Part shown: positions 1 through 9,535 of the stretch, piece by piece | Layout of the letters: the number at the start of each line of letters is the position of its first letter | Numbering within the stretch: the stretch's first letter is position 1 | Made by a program: the position numbers and the translations under genes | Assembly: GCA_021775475.1 (NCBI GenBank) | Contig: JAJFHS010000071.1 | Location: 1-64,000, forward strand | Origin: Hyphomicrobiales bacterium | GTDB taxonomy: Bacteria; Pseudomonadota; Alphaproteobacteria; Rhizobiales; JAJFHR01 | Length of the DNA stretch: 64,000 bases | Reading direction: 5' to 3' | Notes under the pieces: model-generated | Told to the model about the DNA's origin: nothing | Databases searched by the model: none | Seen by the model: only the letters and a program-made list of their open reading frames with translations

Positions 1-77
1 AGCTCAGAGGCCTTCACACCGGCCTCATATTCCTTGATTATTCCGATAATCTGTTCATCCGTAAATCTGCGCTTCAT
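1..77 (-). CDS. IS3-family transposase OrfA, N-terminal fragment
   Basis: Only the first 25 codons are in the window. They read MKRRFTDEQIIGIIKEYEAG and then VKASE, the standard beginning of the helix-turn-helix OrfA protein of IS3-group elements (IS407/IS51-like). OrfA binds the element ends and is normally fused by programmed frameshifting to OrfB, the DDE integrase. The ATG is at 77-75 and is preceded by an AAAGG-like ribosome site. Whether the complete gene is intact cannot be judged because the rest lies outside the window. Confidence 0.8.
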   Translation of the reverse strand, partial: MKRRFTDEQIIGIIKEYEAGVKASE

Positions 78-140
78 AGTCCATCCTTTCAAAGACGGAT
101 TACTAACACCAATCTGGCCGGAATTCAGGGGGCTGGGTCA
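1..140 (-). mobile_element. Terminus of an IS3-family insertion sequence (partial)
   Basis: The left edge of the window holds one end of an insertion sequence that runs off the window. Read on the minus strand, the end starts TGACCCAGCCCCCTGAATTC at about position 140, a TG-initiated, C-rich tip of the kind seen in IS3-type elements, followed about 60 bp later by the transposase start. The opposite terminal repeat and any target duplication lie outside the window, so the exact boundary is inferred. The element ends about 12 bp beyond the stop codon of the neighbouring oxygenase-like gene. Confidence 0.7.
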
Positions 141-151
141 CAGGCAGTAGA

Positions 152-844
152 TTACGCGGCAGAGGCGGCCTGCTTGCTTTCAAGGCTTTTCAAGAGACTG
201 GCATGTTCTCCAAGCGGGTCACGATTGGCTGCATTGATTTTGATGTAAAGAATGGCTGATCCGGTAGGTTTTATGCGTTCATGATAGATGGTTGAGCCAT
301 GAAAAATAAACATGTCACCTATTTTGCCTTTCATCTTCACGATGCGGTCATCTTCGTAATATTGTTCCATATTGGTGCCTTCCGGCACTTTCGCAAAGCT
401 GGCTTTTTCTCCGGTATTCTCTTTTCGAGACAAATGAGGAAAAAAACAGACGCGGGAATCGTCCGCAATGTGAATGGGAAAACCGATTGTAAACTCGGCC
501 GCCTGTCTGTCCATGTGAGGGGCAGGAAAATCTTCGGCGTCTTCATGGTAAACTTTGATATGGCGCTCGCCAATGGTGATGTCACTGCCTGAATGGCCGG
601 TAATGCCTCCGATGTTTTCGCAAAAAGCATCGAGGAAGTCTTGTGACGGAAAATCGAACAAAAACTGCCGTTTTTTCCCACTAATTCGCCATTCGTCAAT
701 CTCGTCCAGACGGTCATCAGCGATCTCGCGACCATACTGTTCAAGAACTTCTATGAATTCGTCCGACAGGACATCTTCTAGATGAAGAAAATTTTGCTGT
801 TGAAGTAAGGATTTACTTTCTGCCAAATCTTTTACAAACGCCAT
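152..844 (-). CDS. 2OG-Fe(II) oxygenase-like protein
   Basis: A soluble protein of 230 residues without a signal peptide. A metal-binding His-x-Asp (H110-M-D112, in APHMD) and a later histidine (H182 or H188, in FHGSTIYHER) followed by a basic residue fit the double-stranded beta-helix fold of 2-oxoglutarate/Fe(II) dioxygenases, distantly like phytanoyl-CoA or prolyl hydroxylases. The substrate is unknown. I chose the ATG at 844 because AAGGA sits seven bases before it; an in-frame ATG at 871 has no ribosome site. It stands alone beside the IS end and a flippase remnant, so context gives no pathway. The fold assignment is inferred from motif spacing only. Confidence 0.55.
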   Translation of the reverse strand: MAFVKDLAESKSLLQQQNFLHLEDVLSDEFIEVLEQYGREIADDRLDEIDEWRISGKKRQFLFDFPSQDFLDAFCENIGGITGHSGSDITIGERHIKVYHEDAEDFPAPHMDRQAAEFTIGFPIHIADDSRVCFFPHLSRKENTGEKASFAKVPEGTNMEQYYEDDRIVKMKGKIGDMFIFHGSTIYHERIKPTGSAILYIKINAANRDPLGEHASLLKSLESKQAASAA

Positions 845-907
845 TGTTTCGTCCTTTTTGAGATTGATCATAAAACATTACAAGCAAAAACAATGCCAAA
901 TTGATAA

Positions 908-1402
908 TGGAGCACAATATTAGGTGCCCGTGGCTTGAACCGGTGTAAAAATTCCCAATGTGATTTCGACCAGGCCAACCGCTTTGCGGTGGTCATAACA
1001 TTGAGTGGCTTCGTATTTTTGATTTTGTTTGGCAATTTTGTTCTGGGATTTTTTGGCGCAGGATTTGCTGAGGGCTATGCCGGTATGATTGCCCAGGTAA
1101 TCCGGGCTGCTGCCGGTCCCGCTATTCAGATTTTGACGATATTGGGAAATCAGCGGGCCAGTATTCCTGTCTATATTGCCAGCATCGCGCTGCTTTTTGT
1201 CTGTGATATAGTGTTTGTGCCGATTTTCGGGTTTATTGGAGCAGCTGCCGCAGTGATCCTTACCACCTTGTTCTGGATGGTTTGGTTTAATCGCATCGTC
1301 AGGCAAAAGTCGGTATTTCCGTCTCCTTTTTTGCCGGGTGGTAGTTTTTCAGACATAATTTCGTTTCTCTTCGCAGTTGCAAAAACTTTTTCGATAATTT
1401 GA
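908..1402 (+). pseudogene. 5'-truncated polysaccharide flippase remnant
   Basis: An open frame of about 165 codons encodes four or so membrane helices. Its pattern (a loop like FGAGFAEGYAGMIAQVIRAA, then GNQRASIPVYIAS, then a helix ending in FGFIGAAAAV) matches the C-terminal third of MATE/Wzx-type oligosaccharide flippases. It resembles the same part of the intact flippase at 13879-15219, where the loop reads FGQEFEQGWLLLPIVSS and GHQRPSVIVMLAS. No ATG or ribosome site starts the frame; the only candidate start is a TTG at 935. I read it as the surviving 3' end of a gene whose front was lost, possibly during events that also left the nearby IS3 end. The product is probably not made. Confidence 0.6.
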
Positions 1403-1412
1403 TCCTAGTCAA
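1399..1412 (+). promoter_or_regulatory. FNR/NNR-type box upstream of narK
   Basis: The sequence TTGAT-CCTA-GTCAA matches the FNR-family consensus TTGAT-N4-ATCAA at nine of ten defined bases. Its centre lies about 71 bp before the narK ATG, which leaves room for a class II promoter with the box near -41.5 and a transcript start near 1447. The inference is anaerobic or nitric-oxide-dependent activation of the nar operon. No fnr or nnr gene is in the window. Confidence 0.75.
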
Positions 1413-1476
1413 ATTCGGTTCCCCAAAACCGGGTTAGGTAGCCGTATCACAAACCAAACCAGTGATCGGAGCTATC

Positions 1477-4209
1477 ATGGGGCATTTAGACGGAGTTACT
1501 TCCGGCCAGCAAACACGTGCATTAACACTTAGTACTTTAGCCTTTACAGTCTGTTTTGCCGTCTGGACCATTTTTTCAATTATTGGCATTAAAATAAAAG
1601 CTGATCTTGGGCTTTCCGAGACGCAGTTTGGTATTTTGATTGCCACGCCGATTTTGACGGGCTCGTTAAGCCGCGTCTTTCTTGGCATATGGACCGACCA
1701 GTTTGGCGGTAGAGTAATTTACACAGCTCAAATGCTGACAACAGCCTTTGCAGCTTACCTGCTGACGTATGCAACGACTTTCCCGATGTTTTTACTGGCG
1801 GGTCTGGGTGTTGGACTGGCTGGCGGCAGTTTTGCCGTTGGTATCGCCTATGTCTCCACCTGGTACGAAAAGGACCGGCAGGGTACAGCCCTGGGGATTT
1901 TCGGTGTTGGTAACGTTGGTGCTGCGATTACCAACTTTGGTGCGCCGATTTTACTGGTGGCGATGGGTGACGAATGGCAGGGCGTGGTTCGCGTCTATGG
2001 TGTTATCATGGCGATTACTGCTGTGTTGTTCTTTATTTTCGCCAAGAGCGATCCAGCGCTTATGGAACGCAAGACAAAAAACCTGCGCCGTCAATCCTTT
2101 GCCGAACAAATGGAACCGCTGAAAAACCTGCAGGTATGGCGCTTTTCACTATATTATTTCTTTGTCTTTGGCGCGTTTGTCGCCCTCGCCCTGTGGTTGC
2201 CGCGCTACCTGATCGGTGTATATGGGGTTGATATCCAAACCGCTGGTATGCTGGCAGCTTTTTTTGCCGTTCCAGCCAGTCTGTTCAGGGCTTATGGTGG
2301 CCATCTTTCCGATAAATACGGTGCGCGCGCTGTTATGTACTGGACGCTTGGCGTCTCGCTTGCTGTCACTTTTATGCTGTCTTATCCCAATACCGATTAT
2401 GTCATTAACGGCATAAAAGGCCCGATCGAATTTTCAACCAGCATGGGGCTGGTTCCCTTTGTTGTGCTGATTTTCATTCTTGGTTTTTTCATGTCTCTGG
2501 GCAAGGCGGCCGTCTACAAGCACATTCCGGTTTATTATCCCGGCAATGTTGGCTCCGTTGGTGGCCTGGTTGGTATGATTGGTGGTTTGGGTGGCTTTAT
2601 CCTACCGATTTCCTTTGGGGTTATGAATGATCTTACCGGGGTGTGGACCAGCAGTTTCATGCTGTTGTTCGGCATCGTCGGCATTGCTATCTTGTGGATG
2701 CATAATTCAATCCGCCGGATGGAACGCCAAGCTCTGCCGGAAGGTATGCGGGAATTGCCGCAGCTGCCGGAAATGGCGGAAATTCACATACCTGCCGAAC
2801 ATGGCGAAGCCATGGGGCCGACCATCGAAGACTGGCGACCTGATGATGACAAATTCTGGGAGGAGACGGGCAGGAAAATCGCCCAGCGAAACTTATGGAT
2901 TTCCATACCGTGCTTGCTTTTGGCATTCTCTGTGTGGCTGGTGTGGAGTGTGGTTGTTGCCAAACTACCGTCGATCGGTTTCAATTATTCCTCTGACCAA
3001 TTGTTCTGGCTGGCAGCTTTGCCGGGGCTATCGGGAGCAACGCTTAGAATATTCTATTCGTTCATGGTACCGATTTTTGGTGGGCGTCTATGGACAACCC
3101 TGACAACAGCATCTCTGCTTATTCCAGCCTTTGGCATCGGTTATGCGGTGCAGGATCCTGGCACGCCTTACGCTATGTTCCTGGTGCTGGCTCTTCTTTG
3201 CGGCCTGGGCGGTGGTAACTTTGCCTCCTCCATGGCCAATATTTCCTTCTTCTTCCCGAAGAAGGAAAAGGGTAACGCACTTGCATTCAATGCAGGCTTT
3301 GGCAATGCCGGTGTCAGCGTTATGCAGTTTACCGTACCGCTGGTTATCACCGCTGGAGTGTTTGGCGTGATCGGTGGCGAGCCGCAAACAACCAGTGATG
3401 GTACGCAATTATGGTTGCAGAACGCCGGATTTATCTGGGTGCCGTTCTTAATCCTGACAACGATTGCAGCCTGGTTCGGCATGAATGATATTGCCGACGC
3501 CAAGGCTTCTTTCAAAGAGCAATCAGTCATCTTCTCGCGCAAACACAACTGGATTATGTGTTGGCTCTATACGGGTACCTTTGGCTCCTTCATCGGATAT
3601 TCCGCAGGCTTCCCCTTGCTGTCAAAACTGATGTTCCCGGATGCGAACTCGCTCAAGTATGTCTTTCTCGGTCCTCTGGTCGGTGCACTTTCGCGCGCAG
3701 CCACGGGCTGGATGTCTGATAAATACGGCGGCGGTCGTGTGACCTTGTGGACTTTCGTTGTGATGATTGGTGCGGTTGCGGGTGTTCTTTACTTCCTCGC
3801 CATCAAAGATCAGCCTGGAGCATTCTGGGGTTTCTTCGCCATGTTCATGATCCTGTTCTTTGCAACAGGTGTGGGTAATGCATCGACCTTCCAGATGATC
3901 CCGGTAATTATGCGGCTGGAAGTTGGCCGTCTGATGACGGGTCTGGGCAAAGACGAGCTGGTGAAACAGGCAGATAAAGAAGCTGCCGCAATCATCGGGT
4001 TCACTTCAGCGATCGCTGCTTATGGCGCCTTCTTCATACCGAAGTCATACGGCACATCAATCGCTGCAACCGGAAGTCCGTCTGCTGCCCTGATTGCCTT
4101 CATGATCTTCTACGCTTCTTGCGTCGTCATCACCTGGCACTACTACACAAAACGCGGCAGTCTTCTGCATGATGTGGAGCGCAGCAAAACTCAAGGAAAC
4201 ACACCATGA
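1477..4209 (+). CDS. narK: Fused NarK1-NarK2 nitrate/nitrite transporter
   Basis: A 910-residue inner-membrane protein made of two complete major facilitator units joined by a hydrophilic linker (roughly residues 420-465). The first half carries the nitrate-porter signature around GLAGGSFAVGIAYVSTWYEK with a following GVGNVGAAITNFGAP. The second carries GLGGGNFASSMANISFFFPK followed by GFGNAGVSVMQF. In Paracoccus such a fusion combines a NarK1-type proton/nitrate symporter with a NarK2-type nitrate/nitrite antiporter; that role is transferred by homology. The ATG at 1477 is preceded by GGAG with a five-base spacer, better than the upstream GTG at 1462. It is first in the nar operon, and its stop overlaps the narG start by 4 bp, suggesting translational coupling. 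Confidence 0.93.
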   Translation: MGHLDGVTSGQQTRALTLSTLAFTVCFAVWTIFSIIGIKIKADLGLSETQFGILIATPILTGSLSRVFLGIWTDQFGGRVIYTAQMLTTAFAAYLLTYATTFPMFLLAGLGVGLAGGSFAVGIAYVSTWYEKDRQGTALGIFGVGNVGAAITNFGAPILLVAMGDEWQGVVRVYGVIMAITAVLFFIFAKSDPALMERKTKNLRRQSFAEQMEPLKNLQVWRFSLYYFFVFGAFVALALWLPRYLIGVYGVDIQTAGMLAAFFAVPASLFRAYGGHLSDKYGARAVMYWTLGVSLAVTFMLSYPNTDYVINGIKGPIEFSTSMGLVPFVVLIFILGFFMSLGKAAVYKHIPVYYPGNVGSVGGLVGMIGGLGGFILPISFGVMNDLTGVWTSSFMLLFGIVGIAILWMHNSIRRMERQALPEGMRELPQLPEMAEIHIPAEHGEAMGPTIEDWRPDDDKFWEETGRKIAQRNLWISIPCLLLAFSVWLVWSVVVAKLPSIGFNYSSDQLFWLAALPGLSGATLRIFYSFMVPIFGGRLWTTLTTASLLIPAFGIGYAVQDPGTPYAMFLVLALLCGLGGGNFASSMANISFFFPKKEKGNALAFNAGFGNAGVSVMQFTVPLVITAGVFGVIGGEPQTTSDGTQLWLQNAGFIWVPFLILTTIAAWFGMNDIADAKASFKEQSVIFSRKHNWIMCWLYTGTFGSFIGYSAGFPLLSKLMFPDANSLKYVFLGPLVGALSRAATGWMSDKYGGGRVTLWTFVVMIGAVAGVLYFLAIKDQPGAFWGFFAMFMILFFATGVGNASTFQMIPVIMRLEVGRLMTGLGKDELVKQADKEAAAIIGFTSAIAAYGAFFIPKSYGTSIAATGSPSAALIAFMIFYASCVVITWHYYTKRGSLLHDVERSKTQGNTP

Positions 4210-7200
4210 GCAATTTCATTGATCGCCTGACCTATTTTTCCAAGGTCGAAGACACATTTTCCGATGGCCATGGTATTACCACTTCGGAAAAGCGCACCTG
4301 GGAAAAAGCCTATCGCGGGCGCTGGGCGCACGATAAAATCGTGCGCTCCACCCACGGGGTAAATTGCACCGGATCATGCAGCTGGAAAATCTATGTCAAA
4401 AACGGACTGGTGACGTGGGAAACCCAGCAGACGGATTATCCGCGCACCCGTCCCGACATGCCCAATCATGAACCACGCGGATGTGCACGCGGGGCGAGTT
4501 ATTCGTGGTATCTCTACAGTGCTGCCCGGCTAAAATACCCGCTGGTGCGTTCACGCCTGCTGAAATTATGGCGTGAAGCCAGAAAGAAACACAGCGATCC
4601 TGTTGATGCCTGGGATAGTATTGTTTCAGACCCGGTGCGGGCCAATGACTACAAGAAGGTTCGCGGTCTGGGCGGCTTCGTGCGCGCAGACTGGGATGAA
4701 GTCAATGAAATCACCGCTGCGGCCAATATCTTTACCGCCAAAACATATGGGCCTGACCGGGTTTTAGGATTTTCGCCAATCCCGGCGATGTCGATGGTCT
4801 CCTATGCGGCAGGGTCCCGATATCTGTCGTTGATGGGGGGTGTGTGTTTGAGTTTTTACGACTGGTATTGCGATCTGCCTCCGTCGTCTCCGCAAGTATG
4901 GGGGGAACAGACCGATGTGCCGGAATCAGCCGACTGGTTTAATTCGTCCTACATAATCGCGTGGGGTTCAAACGTGCCGCAAACGCGCACGCCTGATGCT
5001 CACTTCTTCACCGAAGTGCGCTACAAGGGCACCAAGACGGTTTCGGTGACACCGGATTATTCCGAAGTCGCCAAACTCACCGACTTGTGGCTTAATCCAC
5101 GTCAGGGAACTGACAGTGCCATGGCCATGGCCATGGGCCATGTGGTGTTCAAGGAATTTCACCTTACCGGCAAATCAGAATATTTCACCAACTACTGCCG
5201 TCAGTACTCCGACATGCCAATGTTGGTGATGCTGGAGAAAAAGGGTGATCATTTTGTACCGGACCGGACGTTGCGCAGTTCTGATTTGACCGGAGATATG
5301 AAGATCAAGAACAATGCGGAATGGAAGTCGGTTATCTATGATGAAAACAGCAAGGAACTGCGTGCCCCCAATGGCACCATCGGTTCGCGCTGGGGCGAGA
5401 AAGGTAAATGGAACCTGGAAGAAAAAGACAGTGTTTCGGGTGCAGATATTTCGCCGCAACTGTCCTGCATAGATGATAGCGATGATGTTTTGCCGGTTGC
5501 CTTTCCTTATTTCGGCAACCAGCCACATGAGACCGGATTGTTCACTCACACCAATCATGACAGCATTCAGGTGCGCAATGTGCCGGTGCGTAAAATTTCG
5601 CTCAAGGGTAAGAAGACCGCGTATGTTGCCACGGTCTATGACTTGATGGCGGCAAACTATGCCATTGATCGCGGATTGGGCGGCGGCAATGTCGCCGCTG
5701 ATTTCGATGATGATGTGCCGTATACACCCGCCTGGCAGGAGAAAATCACCGGAGTTGATCGCTCAAAAGTCATTCAGGTGGCGCGTGAATTTGCCGATAA
5801 TGCCGACAAGACCCATGGCCGTTCCATGGTCATTTTAGGTGCTGCCATCAATCACTGGTACCACATGGATATGACTTATCGCGGCATTATGAATCTTTTG
5901 ATCATGTGCGGTTGCATTGGCCAATCCGGTGGTGGCTGGGCGCATTATGTCGGTCAGGAAAAGTTGCGTCCGCAAACCGGCTGGTTACCGCTGGCGTTCG
6001 GACTGGACTGGAACCGGCCACCGCGCCAGATGAACTCAACCTCGTTTTTCTACAATCACTCAAACCAGTGGCGGTATGAAAAACTCGGTGTCGATGAAGT
6101 GCTCTCACCACTGGCGGACAAGAAAAAATGGGAAGATTATTCGCTTATTGATTGCAATGTACGTTCTGAACGTATGGGCTGGTTGCCTTCAGCTCCGCAG
6201 TTGCAGGAAAATCCCCTGAGGCTTGCGGCCAAGGCCAAAAAGGTAAAAAAATCGACGTCAGAATATGTTGTCGATCAGCTCAAGTCCGGCGACCTCAACT
6301 TTTCTTGCGAGGATCCCGATCATCCAGATAATTTTCCACGCAATCTGTTTATCTGGCGTTCGAACCTGCTGGGCTCTTCAGGCAAGGGCCATGAGTATAT
6401 GCTCAAGCATCTGCTTGGAACTCAAAACGGTTTGATGAGCGAAGATGTTGAAGCCTCAGGCTTTGGCAAACCATCGGAAGTCAAATGGCATGCCGCAGCA
6501 CCCGAAGGTAAACTTGATCTGGTGGTGACGCTTGATTTTCGCATGTCGACCACGGCGGTTTATTCCGACATCGTAATGCCGACGGCTACCTGGTATGAGA
6601 AAAACGATCTTAATACCTCTGACATGCATCCGTTCATTCATCCTTTGTCAAAAGCTGTGGACCCGGCGTGGGAAAGCCGCTCGGACTGGGATATTTTCAA
6701 AGGTCTGGCGAAACGTTTTTCCGAACTTTGTGAGGGACACCTCGGTGTTGAAACCGATCTGGTCACTGTGCCTATTCTGCACGATACACCGGGTGAACTT
6801 GCCCAACCGTTGGGTGTCAAAGACTGGCGCAAGGGTGAGTGTGAACCGGTTCCCGGAAAGACCATGCCCAATCTGGTGGAAGTGGAACGTGATTATCCTG
6901 CGCTATACAAAAAGTTCACCTCCGTGGGGCCGTTGCTGGCCAAGCTTGGCAATGGTGGCAAAGGTATCGGCTGGAACACACAATCAGAAATCGAGTTTCT
7001 CGGCAAACTGAACGGTGTGGTGCGCGAAGAAGGTGTATCCAAAGGCCAGCCACGTATTGAAACCGATATTGATGCAACCGAAGTTGTTTTGTCTCTGGCG
7101 CCTGAAACCAGTGGTGAAGTTGCCGTCAAGGCGTGGGCTGCTTTGAGTGAGATGACCGGTCGTGACCACACCCATCTGGCGAAGCCTAAGGAAGATGAAA

Positions 7201-7973
7201 AAATTCGCTTCCGGGATATTCAGGCACAACCGCGCAAGATTATATCGTCACCCACATGGTCAGGCCTGGAAGATGAGCATGTGAGTTACAATGCCGGTTA
7301 CACCAATGTGCACGAGTTGATACCGTGGCGCACGCTGACCGGTCGCCAGCACTTCTATCAGGACCATGAATGGATGCGCGATTTTGGTGAACAACTGTGT
7401 GTTTACCGTCCACCAATCTCTACACGCACGATTACTGATGCGGTCAAGAGCAGAGGCGATGGATCAAAACAGATCGCGCTCAACTGGATCACACCACATC
7501 AAAAGTGGGGTATTCATTCGACGTATTCGGACAATCTGTTGATGCTGACGCTTAACCGCGGCGGACCGGTGGTGTGGATATCTGAAATTGACGCCAGAAA
7601 GATTGGCGTTGAGGATAATGACTGGATCGAACTCTACAATGTCAATGGTGCCATAGCGGCGCGTGCGGTTGTCTCGCAACGTGTGCCTGAAGGCATGAGC
7701 ATGATGTATCACGCCCAGGAAAAAACCATGAATACGCCGGGCAGTGCCGTTACCGGCAAACGTGGCGGTATCCATAATTCGGTCACCAAGGCGGTGGTCA
7801 AGCCAACCCACATGATAGGCGGCTATGCGCAACTGTCATGGGGTTTCAATTACTACGGCACGGTGGGCTCAAACCGCGATGAGTTTGTTCTCGTGCGCAA
7901 GATGAATTCTGTCGAATGGCTCGATAAGCCTTATGTCGAAGGTCAATCAATCAACGTGGAGGCTGCCGAATGA
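4206..7973 (+). CDS. narG: Respiratory nitrate reductase alpha subunit
   Basis: The 1255-residue catalytic subunit reduces nitrate to nitrite on the cytoplasmic face, using a bis-MGD molybdenum cofactor. The N-terminal [4Fe-4S] (FS0) site has the unusual His ligand, seen as H50-x3-C54-x3-C58 with C93 downstream, matching the NarG arrangement one residue offset from Escherichia coli. The Asp ligand of molybdenum is probably D219, in SFYDWYCDLPPSSPQ. Length is normal for NarG. The vestigial twin-arginine region is absent here, as expected for a protein carried by NarHI on the inner side. The start overlaps the narK stop (ATGA) and its stop overlaps narH by 4 bp. Confidence 0.97.
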   Translation: MSNFIDRLTYFSKVEDTFSDGHGITTSEKRTWEKAYRGRWAHDKIVRSTHGVNCTGSCSWKIYVKNGLVTWETQQTDYPRTRPDMPNHEPRGCARGASYSWYLYSAARLKYPLVRSRLLKLWREARKKHSDPVDAWDSIVSDPVRANDYKKVRGLGGFVRADWDEVNEITAAANIFTAKTYGPDRVLGFSPIPAMSMVSYAAGSRYLSLMGGVCLSFYDWYCDLPPSSPQVWGEQTDVPESADWFNSSYIIAWGSNVPQTRTPDAHFFTEVRYKGTKTVSVTPDYSEVAKLTDLWLNPRQGTDSAMAMAMGHVVFKEFHLTGKSEYFTNYCRQYSDMPMLVMLEKKGDHFVPDRTLRSSDLTGDMKIKNNAEWKSVIYDENSKELRAPNGTIGSRWGEKGKWNLEEKDSVSGADISPQLSCIDDSDDVLPVAFPYFGNQPHETGLFTHTNHDSIQVRNVPVRKISLKGKKTAYVATVYDLMAANYAIDRGLGGGNVAADFDDDVPYTPAWQEKITGVDRSKVIQVAREFADNADKTHGRSMVILGAAINHWYHMDMTYRGIMNLLIMCGCIGQSGGGWAHYVGQEKLRPQTGWLPLAFGLDWNRPPRQMNSTSFFYNHSNQWRYEKLGVDEVLSPLADKKKWEDYSLIDCNVRSERMGWLPSAPQLQENPLRLAAKAKKVKKSTSEYVVDQLKSGDLNFSCEDPDHPDNFPRNLFIWRSNLLGSSGKGHEYMLKHLLGTQNGLMSEDVEASGFGKPSEVKWHAAAPEGKLDLVVTLDFRMSTTAVYSDIVMPTATWYEKNDLNTSDMHPFIHPLSKAVDPAWESRSDWDIFKGLAKRFSELCEGHLGVETDLVTVPILHDTPGELAQPLGVKDWRKGECEPVPGKTMPNLVEVERDYPALYKKFTSVGPLLAKLGNGGKGIGWNTQSEIEFLGKLNGVVREEGVSKGQPRIETDIDATEVVLSLAPETSGEVAVKAWAALSEMTGRDHTHLAKPKEDEKIRFRDIQAQPRKIISSPTWSGLEDEHVSYNAGYTNVHELIPWRTLTGRQHFYQDHEWMRDFGEQLCVYRPPISTRTITDAVKSRGDGSKQIALNWITPHQKWGIHSTYSDNLLMLTLNRGGPVVWISEIDARKIGVEDNDWIELYNVNGAIAARAVVSQRVPEGMSMMYHAQEKTMNTPGSAVTGKRGGIHNSVTKAVVKPTHMIGGYAQLSWGFNYYGTVGSNRDEFVLVRKMNSVEWLDKPYVEGQSINVEAAE

Positions 7974-9535
7974 CTATTCGCGCACAAATAGCAATGGTCC
8001 TTAATCTGGACAAATGCATCGGCTGTCATACCTGCTCGGTGACTTGCAAAAATGTATGGACCTCGAGAAGTGGGGTTGAATACGCCTGGTTCAACAATGT
8101 GGAGACAAAACCCGGTGTGGGTTATCCGCGCAACTGGGAAGATCAGGAAGAATGGAATGGCGGATGGGAATTGTCCAAATCGGGTAAGCTAAAACCAAAA
8201 GCCGGGGGCAAACTCAATATTCTGTCCAAGCTGTTCGCCAATCCTGATTTGCCGGAAATTGATGATTATTATGAACCGTTCACCTATGAATATGATCATC
8301 TGCAAAGCGCCAAGGAAAGCGAAACCGTGCCGACTGCGCGCATGCATTCAGCTCTAACCGGGGAAAAGATGGAAAAACCCCAGTGGGCACCCAACTGGGA
8401 AGAAATTCTTGGCGGCGAGTTTAAAAAGCGCTCTAAAGATTATAATTTTGAAGATGTTGAAAAATCCATTTACGGTGAATTTGAAAACACCTTCATGATG
8501 TATCTGCCGCGCCTGTGTGAGCATTGTCTTAACCCTTCATGCGTTGCTTCGTGTCCCTCAGGCGCTATATACAAGCGTGAGGAAGATGGCGTTGTCCTGA
8601 TTGATCAGGACAAATGCCGCGGCTGGCGCATGTGTGTTTCGGGCTGTCCTTACAAGAAAATCTATTTCAACTGGCAGTCGGGCAAATCTGAAAAATGCAC
8701 CTTGTGTTATCCCCGTCTTGAAGCCGGTGAGCCAACGGTGTGTTCGGAAACCTGCGTCGGACGTATTCGCTATCTTGGCGTTCTGCTCTATGATTCAGAT
8801 CAGATCAAACAGGCGGCTTCGCAAGAAGATGAAAAGGATCTTTATCAGGCCCAGTGTGATCTGTTCCTAGATCCCAATGATCCTGACGTCATCAAACGCG
8901 CACGCGCAGATGGTGTGCCGGACAGCTGGATTGAAGGTGCGCAGAAATCTCCAATTTACAAAATGGCGATTGAGTGGAAGATTGCTTTTCCCCTGCATCC
9001 TGAATACCGCACCTTGCCAATGGTCTGGTACGTGCCCCCCCTGTCGCCAATACAATCAGCAGTGGAATCAGGTCTGCTGGGTGAGCCTGGTGTTTTACCT
9101 GACGTTAAGGATTTGCGTATTCCGGTTAAGTATCTCGCCAATCTGCTCACGGCTGGCGATGAAGCACCGGTTGTCTCAGCGCTTGAGCGGATGATGGGCA
9201 TGCGTGCCTTCATGCGGGCAAGATCGGTCGAGGGCTATGATGATCCTGAAATTCTTAAATCCATAAACATGACGGAAGAGGAATTAACCGACATGTACAA
9301 GTTGCTGGCGATTGCTAATTATGAAGATCGCTTTGTTATTCCCACCAATCACCGGGAATATTCAGGTGAAACACCATTTGATCAGGACATTGCTTTTGCC
9401 ACGCGCTCTGAATGCGGCTTCAGCTTTGGCAATGGTTGTCATGGTGGTGAACCTGAAAGCACCAATCTTTTTGGTACGCCAACCCACAAAAACACCATGA
9501 GCGGAAAGCCGAGGGATAGCCATGAGAAGTTTTAG
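7970..9535 (+). CDS. narH: Respiratory nitrate reductase beta subunit
   Basis: The 521-residue electron-transfer subunit carries four iron-sulfur clusters between NarI haems and NarG. Four cysteine groups are visible: CIGCHTCSVTC near the N terminus, CEHCLNPSCVASCP, CRGWRMCVSGCP and CTLCYPR with later CSETC. The Trp in CRGWRMC replaces a ligand and gives the [3Fe-4S] cluster typical of NarH. Start and stop overlap narG (4 bp) and narJ (14 bp), so the operon is tightly coupled. Nothing unusual in length or motifs. Confidence 0.97.
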   Translation: MTIRAQIAMVLNLDKCIGCHTCSVTCKNVWTSRSGVEYAWFNNVETKPGVGYPRNWEDQEEWNGGWELSKSGKLKPKAGGKLNILSKLFANPDLPEIDDYYEPFTYEYDHLQSAKESETVPTARMHSALTGEKMEKPQWAPNWEEILGGEFKKRSKDYNFEDVEKSIYGEFENTFMMYLPRLCEHCLNPSCVASCPSGAIYKREEDGVVLIDQDKCRGWRMCVSGCPYKKIYFNWQSGKSEKCTLCYPRLEAGEPTVCSETCVGRIRYLGVLLYDSDQIKQAASQEDEKDLYQAQCDLFLDPNDPDVIKRARADGVPDSWIEGAQKSPIYKMAIEWKIAFPLHPEYRTLPMVWYVPPLSPIQSAVESGLLGEPGVLPDVKDLRIPVKYLANLLTAGDEAPVVSALERMMGMRAFMRARSVEGYDDPEILKSINMTEEELTDMYKLLAIANYEDRFVIPTNHREYSGETPFDQDIAFATRSECGFSFGNGCHGGEPESTNLFGTPTHKNTMSGKPRDSHEKF

